64,000 nt of DNA from Streptomyces sp. YPW6 (GCF_018866325.1 NZ_CP076457.1:7041001-7105000), one strand, 5' to 3'. Positions 29,401 to 35,324 are shown, numbered from the stretch's first letter. Notes: generated by a model from the sequence alone, not told the origin. A program made the numbers and translations.

Positions 29401-32293
29401 CGTCCGCGCCGCCGACCGGCCGCCGCTGCACATCTCCGAGGACCGGACGGTCGCGCTGCTGTCGGCCGGGAACGACACCACCGGGCGCGGTCGCCAGGTG
29501 TACGCCACCCGCACGGCGATCGAGCGTTCCTCGGCCCGCCTGGCCGCCGCCGGAGCCGGGGTGCGACTGGCGGCCGATCCTTCGGTGCGCGTGGTGCTCG
29601 CCCAGGAGGACGGCACGCCCGGCGAGCCGCTGCTCCGGGTGGAGCCCCGGTTCCTCACCGCCTCCGGGGCCTCCGAACACGCCTTCACCCGGGACTTCGC
29701 CCGGATGGTCGCCGGAACGGATGCCGCGCCGCTGTCCCACCTCGCCTTCCGCACCCCCGACGGTACGGTCGCCACGGCCCCGGTCAACGGGCTGCACGGC
29801 CGGGAGGTCACCGGCACCCACCACCTGGCCCAGGCGCTCGCGGAGGTCGCCGACGGCACCCGTACCGCCACCGACGTCAGTCCGGGCTGGGCGGCCCGGC
29901 AGGCGGGCCGGGATCCGCGCTTCACCGGGGGAGTGGTGGGCGCGCCCACCCCGGGCGAGGCGTACGGCCGGGCCCTCGGCCCCACCCCGGACAACGCGCT
30001 CCGCGAGCCGCTGACCCGGGCCGCCGCCCGTGCCGGGATCAACGAGTACGCCTGGGCGGAGGTCGGCGAGGGCTATCTGATCCAGTCGGTCAGCACCACC
30101 AACGACGGCGGCGCGCAGCTCTTCACCCACAACCACGCCAAGCCCGGCGACCCGGTCGGTCCGCACGCCCCGTACCACTTCGCACAGGTGGTGCTGGCCG
30201 CCGAGGACGGCAGCCACCAGATCACCCTGGAGAACGAGACCCACTCCCGGACACCGCTTTCGGCGGACCAGCTGGACGAGGTCGTCGACGAGAACCTCGA
30301 CCGCTACGACGAGGACCGGCTGAACCGGCTGGCGAGGGAGGTCGAAGACCGTGCCGCGACCGCCCGCCGCGACGGCGCGGCCCTGGCGGAGATCAGCCGC
30401 CTGGAGGGCTTCGCGCGTGCGGCGCGGGCGCTGGCGGCCGTCCACGAGGCCGAGCACGTCCGCTGGTACTTCACCGAGGACCGCCCCGAACACGCCCTGG
30501 CGCAGCGCGAGGTCGAGCAGGCCCGCGCCCGCGCCCGGGGCGCCGTCCGCGCCGCCGCACCGGTCCCGGACGACCAGGACCAGTGGTTCTTCCGCGCCTA
30601 CAGCAAGCGTCCCGGCGAGTCCGCCCACGCGGTCAACGCGGCGCTGCTGTCGGACCGTTCACCGGCTGTCTCCAATCCGCTCACCACGGTCGCCCTGCAC
30701 GGCCACGCCCTGCGCCCGGACCGGCGGACCGTACGCTTCGCCGAGCAGCAGCACTCGCCCTCGCCGGAGGCGGACGAGAACCTGGACGCCCTGGCCCTCT
30801 CCCTGGCCCGTACCGCCCTGTGGAACCACGCCAACGGCCTGCCCCTGCCCACGGTCACCGTCACCGGCCGCGGCAACCGCTCCCTGGCGAGCGGCCGGAA
30901 GCGGGCGGAGGCGGTCGGCAGGGCGCTCGGGGACCGGCTGAGCCGGCTGCTGAGGACCTTCCAGGACGGCTCCCCGGGTCCGCACGTCCGGCTCGCCGAC
31001 TTCACCCTCACCCTGGACGCCCAGCGGGTCCGTCGGGCCACCGACCCGGACCGGGGCCGGGTGGTGACCGTGGACATCGACGACCACCGCCATCCCTCGC
31101 CCCCGGCATCCGGCCGTCCCGCACCCGCCGGGGCGCCCCGCACCGAACCGCCCGCCGGTTCCGTCCCGGAGAGGCCACGCCCCACCGGGACGGAACCGGC
31201 CCCCGGGACCCCGACCGCGCGCCCCGCCACCGCCGCGTCCGCCTCGTCCTCCCACCGGGACCCGTCCCGCCCCGGCCGCCGGTCCGCGACGCCCAGCCCC
31301 GATCGGGGCGCACCGGTGCCCGCCTGGGTCCGGGCCCGCATCCGGTACGCCGAGGAGTCCGTGGCCTTCGAGCGGCGACTCGCCGAACACCTGGCCGAGA
31401 ACGAGGCGGTGACGGAGGAGTTCCGCAAGATGGCGCGGGCGGCGTGGGACCGGGCGCGGCAGCAGTACCCGCACGCCCTGGCCACCTTCGGCAGTGACAA
31501 CCCGAGCATGCCCGGCACGGTCGGGACCAGCAGGCCCGCCCTTCAGCAGGTGCTGCGGACCGGTCATCTGAGGGAGCTGGTGACCTTCCTGTTCCAGGGC
31601 ATCTCCAGCGACCTGGTGCCCGAGATGCTGGGCGGCAGGGAGGACCCGAACCCGGAGATCGAGCGGGAGCGTCCGGGCCGCCGCCAGGCGGAGGGGCGCG
31701 CCGAACTGGAGCGGCTGGCAGCCCGGCTGAACCTGGACGAAACCCTCTCCGCGACGGAGAAGCGGGAGGCGCTCGCCCGCGCCACCCGGCAGCACACGGT
31801 CCCGACGGACCCCGACGACGTACGCCCGCCGCTGAGCCGGGCCGAGCGTCCCTTCGCCGTGAACGGCCTCGGCCTGACCTGGATGCCCGCGTCCTCCGTG
31901 TACGACCTCGCCATGAGCACCGGTCTCCAGGGGGCGTCCGAGGACACGGGGGGCCTGGTCCTGACCGGTACCGCGGGGTCGACCTACCGCTTCCTGGTGC
32001 ACGCCGCCCGGATGCGGGACCGGTGGGGGATCGACCTGGACCTCGGGCTGATCCGGGCCGGGATGATCGCCATGTCGCTGTCGGCCGGCCACCACTCGTT
32101 CCACGAGGTCATGCGTGGCGCCCAGTTGGCGCTGGACGGGCTCCCCGGCCACGACCCGGCGCTGGACTACCGGGACAACTGGGGCCGGTACTGGAACATC
32201 CACCCGCTCACCGAGCAGGAGCTGCGCGACCACGTCGCCCGGGACGGACTCTTCCCCGACGAGCACGCCAGGGCGCTGCTCGACGTAACGTGA
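17324..32293 (+). CDS. Giant effector, segment C: protease-like, twin cyclase-like, OTU, shaft and C-terminal domains (4989 aa open)
   Basis: This is the bulk of a composite toxin-like protein. In order: a clan-CD-like cysteine protease (17560-17960); two tandem edema-factor/ExoY-like domains (18628-20035); and an OTU protease (20130-20790). Then comes a long beta-rich shaft (about 21150-26300) with a helical pair near 26200-26500. Next are two dead OTU-like copies (26640-27320 and 27480-27990), an Asp/Ser-rich linker and a dead protease-like copy (28690-29050). A Gly/His/Tyr-rich domain (29900-30660) precedes an OmpA-like segment (30690-31090), a Pro/Ser linker and a helical C-terminus. No upstream RBS or start is convincing. 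The first nominal GTG (17324) lies inside a sequence contiguous with segment B, so I read it as the 3' part of one gene of about 6253 codons. Export probably depends on the type VII genes upstream; that is inference. Confidence 0.85.
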   Translation: MPFSEIRRFVPQTAAAPQPGVAVRTVTISQSPAEDGTARSAGREALLGQDSFRGVRTTSAGPPPPGTPEAPPAPRTVFTGPPAALPGSGTERGADYFVGHGTPRTVTLGTDNAAHPTVKVSGVQLGELLKSWAQEGDQGRPLVLFSCETGQQPKIAGLPVAQHVANRTGRPVYAPTTEAGTAKDRDGNVRAVLGEGPDGPGRWRLFTPEPTGADLDGLARDAGLHAGPDPADAFARARTLQQIRTLREVIGPGAEQRSGSRELLAALAYVDGLRWRDPGTAARYGDGRMTPDLLDRMVTDWHTATNGTNVDPSTGPTPEQYTAFLEAAAALRAGAAPETTLDALLPPPPPELPPDTLVAQSDVLGLSYARSAQITWSLSNAPLPLSELGLGPADTAELARRLHHPELATPTGPQDAPGPGAGPSTPALPVNSTTVNAYTARHTYGIPEKNFDKFRDLARERNVVVDVRPTNPSAPKWLDAGAMPKPQDIKAKTVNEVDVLLGADPATIGLVGYFQPVLPPEDSVPHGARDRVLSRFNQRSTEFRELAGKMAQYEAEGRFVVQDGIVHGVDDAGDRRPVTGDHDVFDVSSPDGSRLPHPDHDALIDEMRAKDMAVVHGAHMFWNPPTAFDKSVFDKIVSSHQGPSGEPLLRFTPDSDHAVLAWTQKLKPGQVDSYTARHTYGIPEKNFTKFRDVARERNVVVDVRPTNPSAPKWLDAGAMPKPQDIKAKTVNEVDVLLGADPATIGLVGYFRPVPPDRGSVPADAWDRVVSRFNQRSTEFHELAGKMAQYEADGTFTVHQGIVFGFDDAGGRRPITGDHDLFDVSSPDGSRISPVDHDALIDEMRAKDMAVAHGAHMFWNPPTAFDKSVFDKIVSSHTGASGEPLLRFSPGNDHAVLVHPEPRPAPPPPSRPESIAEDLHLSSEDTRTPGLTDTVHADGQAFRRMPARGDGDCLFRSLLDTARSHPVPPPWAARNVAGLRGLLRDRLTGSELLAPDVEATPDPVLAVVDDLRMTALAGVRDAEARDRIGQRWDRIEQAVVENGDGRRWRQILKDSGYPHLADVAPTPADARRLGTDGLILAAAELPGLWSSPFADALPLALAHTLDIELRLVRPDGTAPTGTSVTPLNPGGRSGTLHVAYNGLDHYDALVPAAALPTPAPVTTPAPAPANGTPPGPDVFGAWLRAMGGVTDLDAPAGPDRGDPVPLETQLERHRPARLLTGEDAPPPGHAPRSVTFDDGSRLPTVLISPDADPDDGSTGPGARTAGGPPRAGLLNGPGVLTLRSPEQVAKEVFGRLPERLRARFDEAELLRLLKDQPGAFTAPRGARFVGREKSGVGHELIVEAVPYHRWERFSEVGGATVRLDTMRRGQTGTGGGRSVGTGRRVAAALGMGPPLNWLVKMGVSLGWTRRTDYTQGTQAYHQSEYRAVEGSHLHLDDVHYRVRVERVTEAPRPSAPTPPGPGTAPASPRWQRSQVHSAAFAMRDGLSWRLPDDLTVPFRGPKRAPETLTFPDGAEPRIADTTALHLTDPPEDVAIDVSGARPGSSAHRTLISYVRPGRLLGLFGRLAGPVSGPELTRGSGQHPLGHLVVERSIPHRATLVTESVKAEVRDLAQTTYQNQRSHVRDTRLGVQITAGPSYTLIGPETDVRIQGGPLVRADLSAGRAHHLGTDAARKVTGRVRNHPVALYRVERTLMVRKAGEPASAARPVRVVSLDWYSTQDARRLAGWDSRTPGATGPNPDAEPPVPWYLTRQDPVHLGGQVRAEGFVPDRRPPVPAATTTAAPPPPTATPAPGTAPAPITPVPAPGTTAPAPAATATATPAPAPQDPLKAFTDTVLDTLHRAYPSLFVPPLMLRHPHLAKLWYGDGRTRTALHNERQVREALNRPTFAQSLDDLTTTGVPVTLTEDGKVRRGHHTLILRARLTDRRFETTLSERSLRNAVIGTEISGQGQQEATTLSGGVELGISPRDHDRDPGTGLPRRTGNIALGARHAKTRTRATRNTVAVAHDQLAFQSGADLYSYRVELGATFEGHRRPRGWTRLVSLGLLGAGVFVSKVGERPLFARGTETVGRVELAVPAAHGSERHAPADPPATGPAPAPAPTPVPRPLSTTEADQLLDGARPLPRTSSSDRQLVTTLLSAPHVVLSAEGGEQRQRLVQDTADRATGTSWHVSAPGAPIRTALRRAMANLGVAGQLGQYLGPFGSRITGLTGAGPFATHYLKAAVRGELENFRVRSDPKPGSLEATIGNEHRVAGASGSGSRTTLGLQGAVTRVQQAPGRQALVGTYSSALQYAWGKERSVAQTLTRGRNTTLSYAGRMYLVVADAVETVAVRDRWTAAMGAAGTRAGGRISAAAGRISGRLGRGLSPRGAAAAFQRVRDAVMFHLPMQDAIEAGLAPDGLGTGTPDNLGGGYRLPPFLRRRHFPTHPGGRLDASRAAQPLMGQLERMGVPSHDREQVLQRLSPDFLRSHVHELTTDGMALPVRYRTWSSPHHLPVGGSPGQLKVTLTPVTTTVRRLRTGFELEDYRTTARDDVDGRSQDRGADATLSAGQRAADGGALAANPALQGTAAKQRSSRVAEAVGSTAMPNIATTQAHAEIVTTYTLTATLVDASGKPLGPTATAPVGSLNEILPANLLTPVGDGADGALTEQDVPEPPRAVTMLTAHQALPESIAQWRTTGGESGGKDPGILPFDDVIGSGILAVDVLGSANVQDALTLATARADGFPGDTDLGKRHTDATLAERVRMARHTPLTGLGTAPAQAQQEATSQVGLTAGFREALGPDGTALPTQSSARLLGQSHTADSRLYAKMHRGGARLLAVENKPRMEAMQRRKTGDALDAGITDNVEGAVGTSPLAGTSNAGVTNPGATVPVGGANDATALRSATDTTLGTHLKVVTDRSMLFAVPVSWLSVAEVDHRVTDSRPMQALGKPRRGPRAVEAETTVLVWLREDIARDHGLLDDTTFPDEVRTAWDDQARAAADLATAEKNYYDARAKTREAWLGLSPEERAALGDDDRATVLPRAVAGSPAVTAWQAAREDVRRGRQHLDAAARDHHRLHLAAARLTAHHQGSASVPVKDAPQEYTVPDWRSEAPKPYTVTDAAGSAPRTLTSPDGLTVHQVHEVPHDGASFFHALLATARDRGGLPLLLGADLADRFAADAGDPAVTAEAVAAARDRLAWALADNGNEDLLDGLALDAEDTFTQAELDAAGVELTAAQQAEFDALGRLPQTFWPSPAQRVALATAALYRPFAAEPTTADPDGHHPAAAERRAGDHGGADVLPALAARVLGTPVTVVTGEGRQQTFLPHGADPATADAASGPVLFAADGFFSAALTPGTTPPRTVALPTPPATVTPSGGTGTTSQPSPRRSHPTPPWLPPADTDGPRYRLDRDGLLTAPDGSTYTQGTPAGRGNGFFGALATALRHAAEQPGREPRAAARLRTRAGASPLQLMRLNGLPGERAERDALFSPPPPAKQRHGAPALSQDALDGRLRRHLADAPWGPQADRAVAEWAARATGATVTLIEENGTAHTYAGPSADAPVLRLRRRGKDFVPLLLRTPAPAPKPRTPADGDAPGLPGEEEAYELSTLSGAEPRRQPRPQDTVGLDTASDGESDNDVDDDSDADVDADRDSDSDSDSDSRDEEDTPVWADPEWLTAVFGPQWNRAPRTRLQETSEALYALVDTAAGGRSTRAGLAGLVRQVLHLPDRARVSNRDVLDLGALALEASSDDLATADDLAGYFIDRQIETRRDALAEETLLRTPQVTSAEGASVGRIPAERSPAGRDFTGSDRGLPAPDSYLVERSGRVAGQDAPWRNPYLFVAGAAEGGGVEIVTPWRTFVVREPVEMARIISYDSRRPRGADIVLALPPAFAAQVADLVAGTTARPVWYPLAPAEVATHPTTGAARLVVHRSTGGTGPDWRTPPLPREPGLPGARDLSSDDDSDSDAGSDSGSTSDGDAEFDRLADLLQGERRVDALRARPLITRDYEVVDDGGTGVLFTEPGPRTVGEVSTGETPEGSALVLPHRSPGAVRAADRPPLHISEDRTVALLSAGNDTTGRGRQVYATRTAIERSSARLAAAGAGVRLAADPSVRVVLAQEDGTPGEPLLRVEPRFLTASGASEHAFTRDFARMVAGTDAAPLSHLAFRTPDGTVATAPVNGLHGREVTGTHHLAQALAEVADGTRTATDVSPGWAARQAGRDPRFTGGVVGAPTPGEAYGRALGPTPDNALREPLTRAAARAGINEYAWAEVGEGYLIQSVSTTNDGGAQLFTHNHAKPGDPVGPHAPYHFAQVVLAAEDGSHQITLENETHSRTPLSADQLDEVVDENLDRYDEDRLNRLAREVEDRAATARRDGAALAEISRLEGFARAARALAAVHEAEHVRWYFTEDRPEHALAQREVEQARARARGAVRAAAPVPDDQDQWFFRAYSKRPGESAHAVNAALLSDRSPAVSNPLTTVALHGHALRPDRRTVRFAEQQHSPSPEADENLDALALSLARTALWNHANGLPLPTVTVTGRGNRSLASGRKRAEAVGRALGDRLSRLLRTFQDGSPGPHVRLADFTLTLDAQRVRRATDPDRGRVVTVDIDDHRHPSPPASGRPAPAGAPRTEPPAGSVPERPRPTGTEPAPGTPTARPATAASASSSHRDPSRPGRRSATPSPDRGAPVPAWVRARIRYAEESVAFERRLAEHLAENEAVTEEFRKMARAAWDRARQQYPHALATFGSDNPSMPGTVGTSRPALQQVLRTGHLRELVTFLFQGISSDLVPEMLGGREDPNPEIERERPGRRQAEGRAELERLAARLNLDETLSATEKREALARATRQHTVPTDPDDVRPPLSRAERPFAVNGLGLTWMPASSVYDLAMSTGLQGASEDTGGLVLTGTAGSTYRFLVHAARMRDRWGIDLDLGLIRAGMIAMSLSAGHHSFHEVMRGAQLALDGLPGHDPALDYRDNWGRYWNIHPLTEQELRDHVARDGLFPDEHARALLDVT
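17560..17960 (+). other. Clan CD-like cysteine protease domain with His-Gly and Ser-Cys motifs
   Basis: The dyad pattern is clear: DYFVGHGTPRTV (His codon at 17621) and LVLFSCETGQ (Cys codon at 17762), about 47 residues apart. A closing strand RTGRPVYAPT follows. His-Gly followed by a strand ending in Ser/Ala-Cys is the signature of clan CD peptidases (caspase, clostripain and MARTX/TcdB autoprocessing domains). An autoprocessing role that releases effector domains is inference. Confidence 0.6.
18628..19335 (+). other. Edema factor/ExoY-like nucleotidyl cyclase domain, copy 1
   Basis: The domain opens with YGIPEKNFDKFRDLARERNV and VDVRPTN, closely resembling anthrax edema factor (VPEHADAFKKIARELN; FRPVN). 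Lysines follow in MPKPQDIKAKT, in the place of catalytic Lys346/His351/Lys353, with Lys where edema factor has His. GLVGYFQPV matches the PVAGYIPF strand. TGDHDVFDV (Asp codons 19064 and 19070) matches the metal-binding TADYDLFA. VVHGAHMFWNPP (His codon 19169, Asn codon 19190) matches NHGTEQDNEEF. All three conserved regions are present in order. Confidence 0.7.
19339..20035 (+). other. Edema factor/ExoY-like nucleotidyl cyclase domain, copy 2
   Basis: This is a second complete copy, 711 bases downstream of the first. It has the same three regions: YGIPEKNFTKFRDVARERNV with VDVRPTN and DIKAKT; TGDHDLFDV (first Asp codon 19772); and AVAHGAHMFWNPP. The first 240 bases are almost identical to copy 1 at the DNA level, while the rest has diverged. 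The key residues are kept in both copies. Confidence 0.7.
20130..20790 (+). other. OTU-like cysteine protease domain (intact dyad)
   Basis: GDGDCLFRSLLDTAR (Cys codon 20177) is the OTU nucleophile motif D-x-D-C-L-F. The domain ends with LHVAYNGLDHYDALVP, giving the catalytic His (codon 20753) in the usual LDHYDAL setting. The spacing, about 192 residues, is normal for OTU enzymes. Such domains remove ubiquitin in eukaryotic hosts or process the toxin itself; the target here is unknown. Confidence 0.75.
26640..27320 (+). other. Degenerate OTU-like domain, copy 2 (Cys replaced by Ser)
   Basis: VPHDGASFFHALLATARD aligns with the OTU nucleophile segment, but the Cys position is Ser (codon 26699). 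At the far end FAADGFFSAAL stands where the His motif should be. Both catalytic residues are gone, so a binding or structural role is likely. Confidence 0.55.
27480..27990 (+). other. Degenerate OTU-like domain, copy 3 (Cys replaced by Gly)
   Basis: AGRGNGFFGALATALRH aligns with the OTU nucleophile segment, with Gly (codon 27551) in the Cys position. The final strand RRRGKDFVPLLL lacks the His. Together with copy 2, this shows duplication followed by loss of catalysis within one protein. Confidence 0.5.
28690..29050 (+). other. Degenerate clan CD-like copy in the giant effector
   Basis: NPYLFVAGAAEGGGVEIV, then ADIVLALPPAFAAQVADLV and RPVWYPL, follow the same strand order as the active-looking domain at 17560-17960. 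The His is replaced (VAGAA) and the Cys is replaced (LALPP). It is framed on both sides by Asp/Ser-rich acidic linkers (28140-28240 and 29110-29200). Confidence 0.4.
30690..31090 (+). other. OmpA-like segment of the giant effector
   Basis: The order TVRFAEQQ, a helix of small residues, LPTVTVTGRGN, ASGRKRAEAVGRAL and a final RGRVVTVDID strand follows the OmpA C-terminal peptidoglycan-binding fold. The match is in pattern only, and the key Asp/Arg pair that binds diaminopimelate is not obvious, so this is tentative. Confidence 0.4.
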
Positions 32294-32368
32294 TCCTCCG
32301 CCGCATGGAAGGTCCAGGGGGCCGGCCGGCCGATCCGGCGGGCTCCGGAGGCGGGCGAGGAGACCGTG

Positions 32369-32797
32369 ATGAGTGAACGGACGAAACCGGTGGTCGAGGT
32401 TCCGGCGGGGGAGCCGCCCACCGAGCTGACGATCCGGGACCTGGTCGTCGGAGACGGCCTTGAGGCGCTGCCGGGCAGGGTCGTCCGCGTTCACTACGTC
32501 GGGGTGGCGTTCGCGTCCGGGCGGGAGTTCGACTCCTCCTGGGAGGAGGACCGGCCGTTCAAGTTCGCCGTGGGCGGCGGCCGGGCCATCAAGGGCTGGG
32601 ACCGCGGGGTACGGGGCATGAGGGCCGGCGGCCGGCGCGAGATCATCGTTCCCCCGCGCCTCGGCTACGGCAAGCAGTCACCCTCCGCGCTGATCCCGGC
32701 GGGCTCGACGCTCGTCTTCGTCGTGGACCTGCTCACGGTGGCGGGTCCTCCGTGCGGTTCGGCTGCCCGGGAGGCGGATCGGCGTAGACACCTCTGA
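32369..32797 (+). CDS. FKBP-type peptidyl-prolyl cis-trans isomerase
   Basis: This is a 142-aa cytoplasmic FKBP. The core runs VRVHYVGVAFASGREFDSSW, then FAVGGGRAIKGWDRGVRGM, PPRLGYGKQSPSALIPAG and TLVFVVDLL; all the FKBP hallmarks are present. It catalyses cis-trans isomerisation of Xaa-Pro bonds during folding. The start is ATG 32369, with GTG 32366 as the alternative, after GAGGAGA. The tail after VVDLLTV is unusually long and polar (GSAAREADRRRHL). It lies 75 bases after the proline-rich giant effector gene in the same direction, so co-expression is possible, though no functional link can be shown. Confidence 0.9.
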   Translation: MSERTKPVVEVPAGEPPTELTIRDLVVGDGLEALPGRVVRVHYVGVAFASGREFDSSWEEDRPFKFAVGGGRAIKGWDRGVRGMRAGGRREIIVPPRLGYGKQSPSALIPAGSTLVFVVDLLTVAGPPCGSAAREADRRRHL

Positions 32798-32963
32798 GCA
32801 GGCCGGTGGTCGGCCGACCTCGATCGGACAGCGGTCCGGATCGCGCAGGAGCATTCCCGAACCGGGCGCGGCAGTGCTTTCCGTGGGCACGGTTCACGAT
32901 ATTGCCTCTGGGGCGGATCCACATCGATCGTCGATGCCGCGTCCGTGGCGGGCCGGCTCCCGG

Positions 32964-33923
32964 TCACGTCCTGGGCCGAGGACGCGTCGCGGCGGAGGCC
33001 TGGGGATCGGTGATTCCTCCCGGGCAGAGCCGGTCTTCGTTCCAACCCGCCAAGCGTGCGCCGGCCGCGTACGCGGTGTCGTAGAACCGGAGGATCGAGT
33101 CTGACGCGTCCGGCGCGGTGCGCACGTCGTCGTAGGGGAGCAGGGCCAGGTGGGAACCGTTGGTCTGGGTCCACCGTGCGGCGGCCGGTTCCAGCGGCTG
33201 CCGCTCCAGCCCGTCGGGTTCCGGTGCCGTGTACGAGTAGAAGGCGGGTTCGGGAGAGGACCGCTCGTCGCCGAACCAGAATCCGCTGCTGATCACCTCA
33301 CGCGAATACGCCTCACGGGTCACGGGATCGACGGACAGCCCCTGGGCCACGTGCCGGTCGGAGAACCGGGTAACGGCGATGTCGAAGGTGTGCCAGAAGT
33401 GGTGGACAGGGCTCGTCTTTCCCGAGTACCCGGCCGCGTACTTCTCCAGAACCAGCATCACCTGGGTGAGGATCGTCCAGTAGCGGTTCACGGCGGCCGG
33501 ATCATAGGCGGCGTGTTCGTCATCCTCGGCGAATGGCCGGGCGGCGTCGGGCAGGTCGAACGGGTGCGGGTCCTCCGGAAGCACACGGATGCCCAGATGG
33601 GCCAGCGCGCCGGTGAACTCCCGGTAGAAGTCGCCGACCGACAGGCCCGTCAGGGGGAACGACACCCGGCGCCCGTCGAGGGTCAGAATCAGGAGACGGT
33701 GGGTGGTGAAGTCGAAGTCGACGGTGAACACGATGCCGTCGCCGACCGGGCCGCAGGGCCGGGTGGTGATGCCGTTCCCGGTCAGGTGGAAGGGAACGTT
33801 CCACCAGTGGTTGCGCCGGACGCTCACAGCCAGCCGTACCTTTCCGACGATCTGGAGAAACCGGTGCAGCGTCTCCTTCGTCGGGGCCCAGGACTCCCTG
33901 GGCAGCGAGGGAAACCGATCCAT
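32964..33923 (-). CDS. DUF5996 family protein
   Basis: This is a 319-aa protein of the DUF5996 family, function unknown. Recognisable segments include RESWAPTKETLHRFLQIVGK, RNHWWNVPFHLTGNGI, FDFTTHRLLI, GLSVGDFYREF and GKTSPVHHFWHTFDIAVTRF. The His/Trp-rich VHHFWHTFD and FWFGDE segments are probable ligand or metal sites; that is inference. I chose ATG at 33923 (MDRFPSLPRESW) because GAAAGG lies just upstream. The frame stays open further but without a better start. It is divergent from the flavoprotein gene at 34113, with 189 bases between them. Confidence 0.88.
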   Translation of the reverse strand: MDRFPSLPRESWAPTKETLHRFLQIVGKVRLAVSVRRNHWWNVPFHLTGNGITTRPCGPVGDGIVFTVDFDFTTHRLLILTLDGRRVSFPLTGLSVGDFYREFTGALAHLGIRVLPEDPHPFDLPDAARPFAEDDEHAAYDPAAVNRYWTILTQVMLVLEKYAAGYSGKTSPVHHFWHTFDIAVTRFSDRHVAQGLSVDPVTREAYSREVISSGFWFGDERSSPEPAFYSYTAPEPDGLERQPLEPAAARWTQTNGSHLALLPYDDVRTAPDASDSILRFYDTAYAAGARLAGWNEDRLCPGGITDPQASAATRPRPRT

Positions 33924-34112
33924 CGAAGGCGCCTTTCGGTGGCCCGACCCCGCCCGGATGGCCTGGGGCACGTGGCTCCACTCTCGCGCCCGAAGCCCGG
34001 GGCCGCATCCGCGGGGCTGCGGGCCCCGTACCGCGTTCGCCTCGCTGCGATGGCCCTTCCTGTCCGGGTCTTCCAAGCTCATGTCATCAGCCATCGCGAA
34101 GGGAACTCCGTC

Positions 34113-34835
34113 GTGCCGTTCACCGCTCCGCGTCGCTACGACGATCTCCGCGCCCTCTACCTCAACTGCACCCTCAAGCCCTCACCGGAAACGAGCAATA
34201 CCGAGGGAGTGATCGACCGCAGCACCGCGGTGATGCGGTCGGCCGGTGTGCACACGCAGGTGATCCGCCCCATCGACCGGGACCTGGCGGTCGGCGTCCA
34301 GCCCGACATGACCGAGCACGGCGCCGCCAGCGATGCCTGGCCGGATCTGTACGCCGAAGTGATGGCCGCCGACATTCTGGTGCTGTGCGGACCGATCTGG
34401 CTCGGTGACAACAGCTCTGTGATGAAGCACGTCATCGAGCGGCTCTACTCCAACTCGGCCGAACTCAACGAAGCGGGCCAGTCCGCTTACTACGGGCGGG
34501 TCGGCGGCTGTCTCATCACCGGCAACGAGGACGGCCTCAAGCACTGCGCCATGAACATTCTCTACAGCCTCCAGCACATCGGCTACGCCATCCCCCCGCA
34601 GGCCGACGCGGGCTGGATCGGCGAGGCAGGTCCGGGACCCAGCTACCTCGATCCCGGATCCGGCGGACCCGAGAACGACTTCACCAACCGGAACACCACC
34701 TTCGCGGCCTGGAACCTCATGCACCTGGCCGCTCTCCTGAAACGTGCCGGAGGCATTCCCGCACACGGCAACCAGCGCTCCGCATGGGAGGCCGGCTGCC
34801 GCTCCGACGCGTCCAATCCGGAGCACCGCAGCTGA
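34113..34835 (+). CDS. NADPH-dependent FMN reductase-like flavoprotein
   Basis: This is a 240-aa flavodoxin-fold protein. LYLNCTLKPSPETSNTEG is the N-terminal strand and phosphate-binding loop of the NADPH-dependent FMN reductase family. VLCGPIWLGDNSSVMKHVIE and GRVGGCLITGNEDG are the other flavin contacts. It probably reduces flavin or a quinone-like substrate with NADPH in the cytoplasm. I chose GTG at 34113 because GAAGGGA sits 8 bases upstream; the frame is open further upstream but has no comparable site. It is divergent from the DUF5996 gene. Confidence 0.88.
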   Translation: MPFTAPRRYDDLRALYLNCTLKPSPETSNTEGVIDRSTAVMRSAGVHTQVIRPIDRDLAVGVQPDMTEHGAASDAWPDLYAEVMAADILVLCGPIWLGDNSSVMKHVIERLYSNSAELNEAGQSAYYGRVGGCLITGNEDGLKHCAMNILYSLQHIGYAIPPQADAGWIGEAGPGPSYLDPGSGGPENDFTNRNTTFAAWNLMHLAALLKRAGGIPAHGNQRSAWEAGCRSDASNPEHRS

Positions 34836-34964
34836 GGTACAGCCGCCCGGGAGCCGGTCCGGCCCGCCGCGCTCCCTCCGGCCGGGCGCAGCCCGGAACG
34901 ACTGACCGGCCCCCACGTCACGCGCACCACATCCGGAAAGCACCCGAGCAGGAAGGGACACCCC

Positions 34965-35324
34965 ATGTCTGGCCCATCGATTCCCGGTATCGACCCGCAG
35001 GCCGCTCCGAGTGGCCCCGGCTGCGCCGACTGCCTGGCAGGGGACGGCTCCGGCTGGTGGTTCCACCTGCGACGGTGCGCCGCCTGCGGCAGCATCGGCT
35101 GCTGCGACTCCTCCCCGTCCCAACACGCCACCAAGCACTACCGGAGGACCGGCCACCCCTTCATCACCAGCTACGAACCCGGGGAGGAGTGGTTCTACAA
35201 CAACGAGACCGGGCAGTTCCACGAGGGCCCGCAGCTTGTCCCGCCCACCTCCCACCCGGCCGACCAGCCCGTTCCCGGACCGGCCGGAGCCGTGCCCGAG
35301 AACTGGCAGCAGAAATTGAACTGA
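34965..35324 (+). CDS. UBP-type zinc finger protein
   Basis: This is a 119-aa protein that is mostly one UBP-type zinc finger. The pattern is C..C (GCADCLAG), WWFHLRRCAACG, IGCCDSS, then HATKHYRRTGHPF and EEWFYN. The Cys and His ligands are complete. In eukaryotes this fold binds the free tail of ubiquitin; small bacterial single-domain versions are common in actinomycetes with unknown roles. The start is ATG at 34965 with AGGAAGGGA upstream. It follows the flavoprotein gene by 129 bases and may share its transcript. Confidence 0.92.
   Translation: MSGPSIPGIDPQAAPSGPGCADCLAGDGSGWWFHLRRCAACGSIGCCDSSPSQHATKHYRRTGHPFITSYEPGEEWFYNNETGQFHEGPQLVPPTSHPADQPVPGPAGAVPENWQQKLN

Noticed and set aside
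33150..34112. Upstream extension of the FMN reductase frame
   Set aside because: It overlaps the DUF5996 gene on the other strand and has no ribosome binding site; the GTG at 34113 has a strong one.
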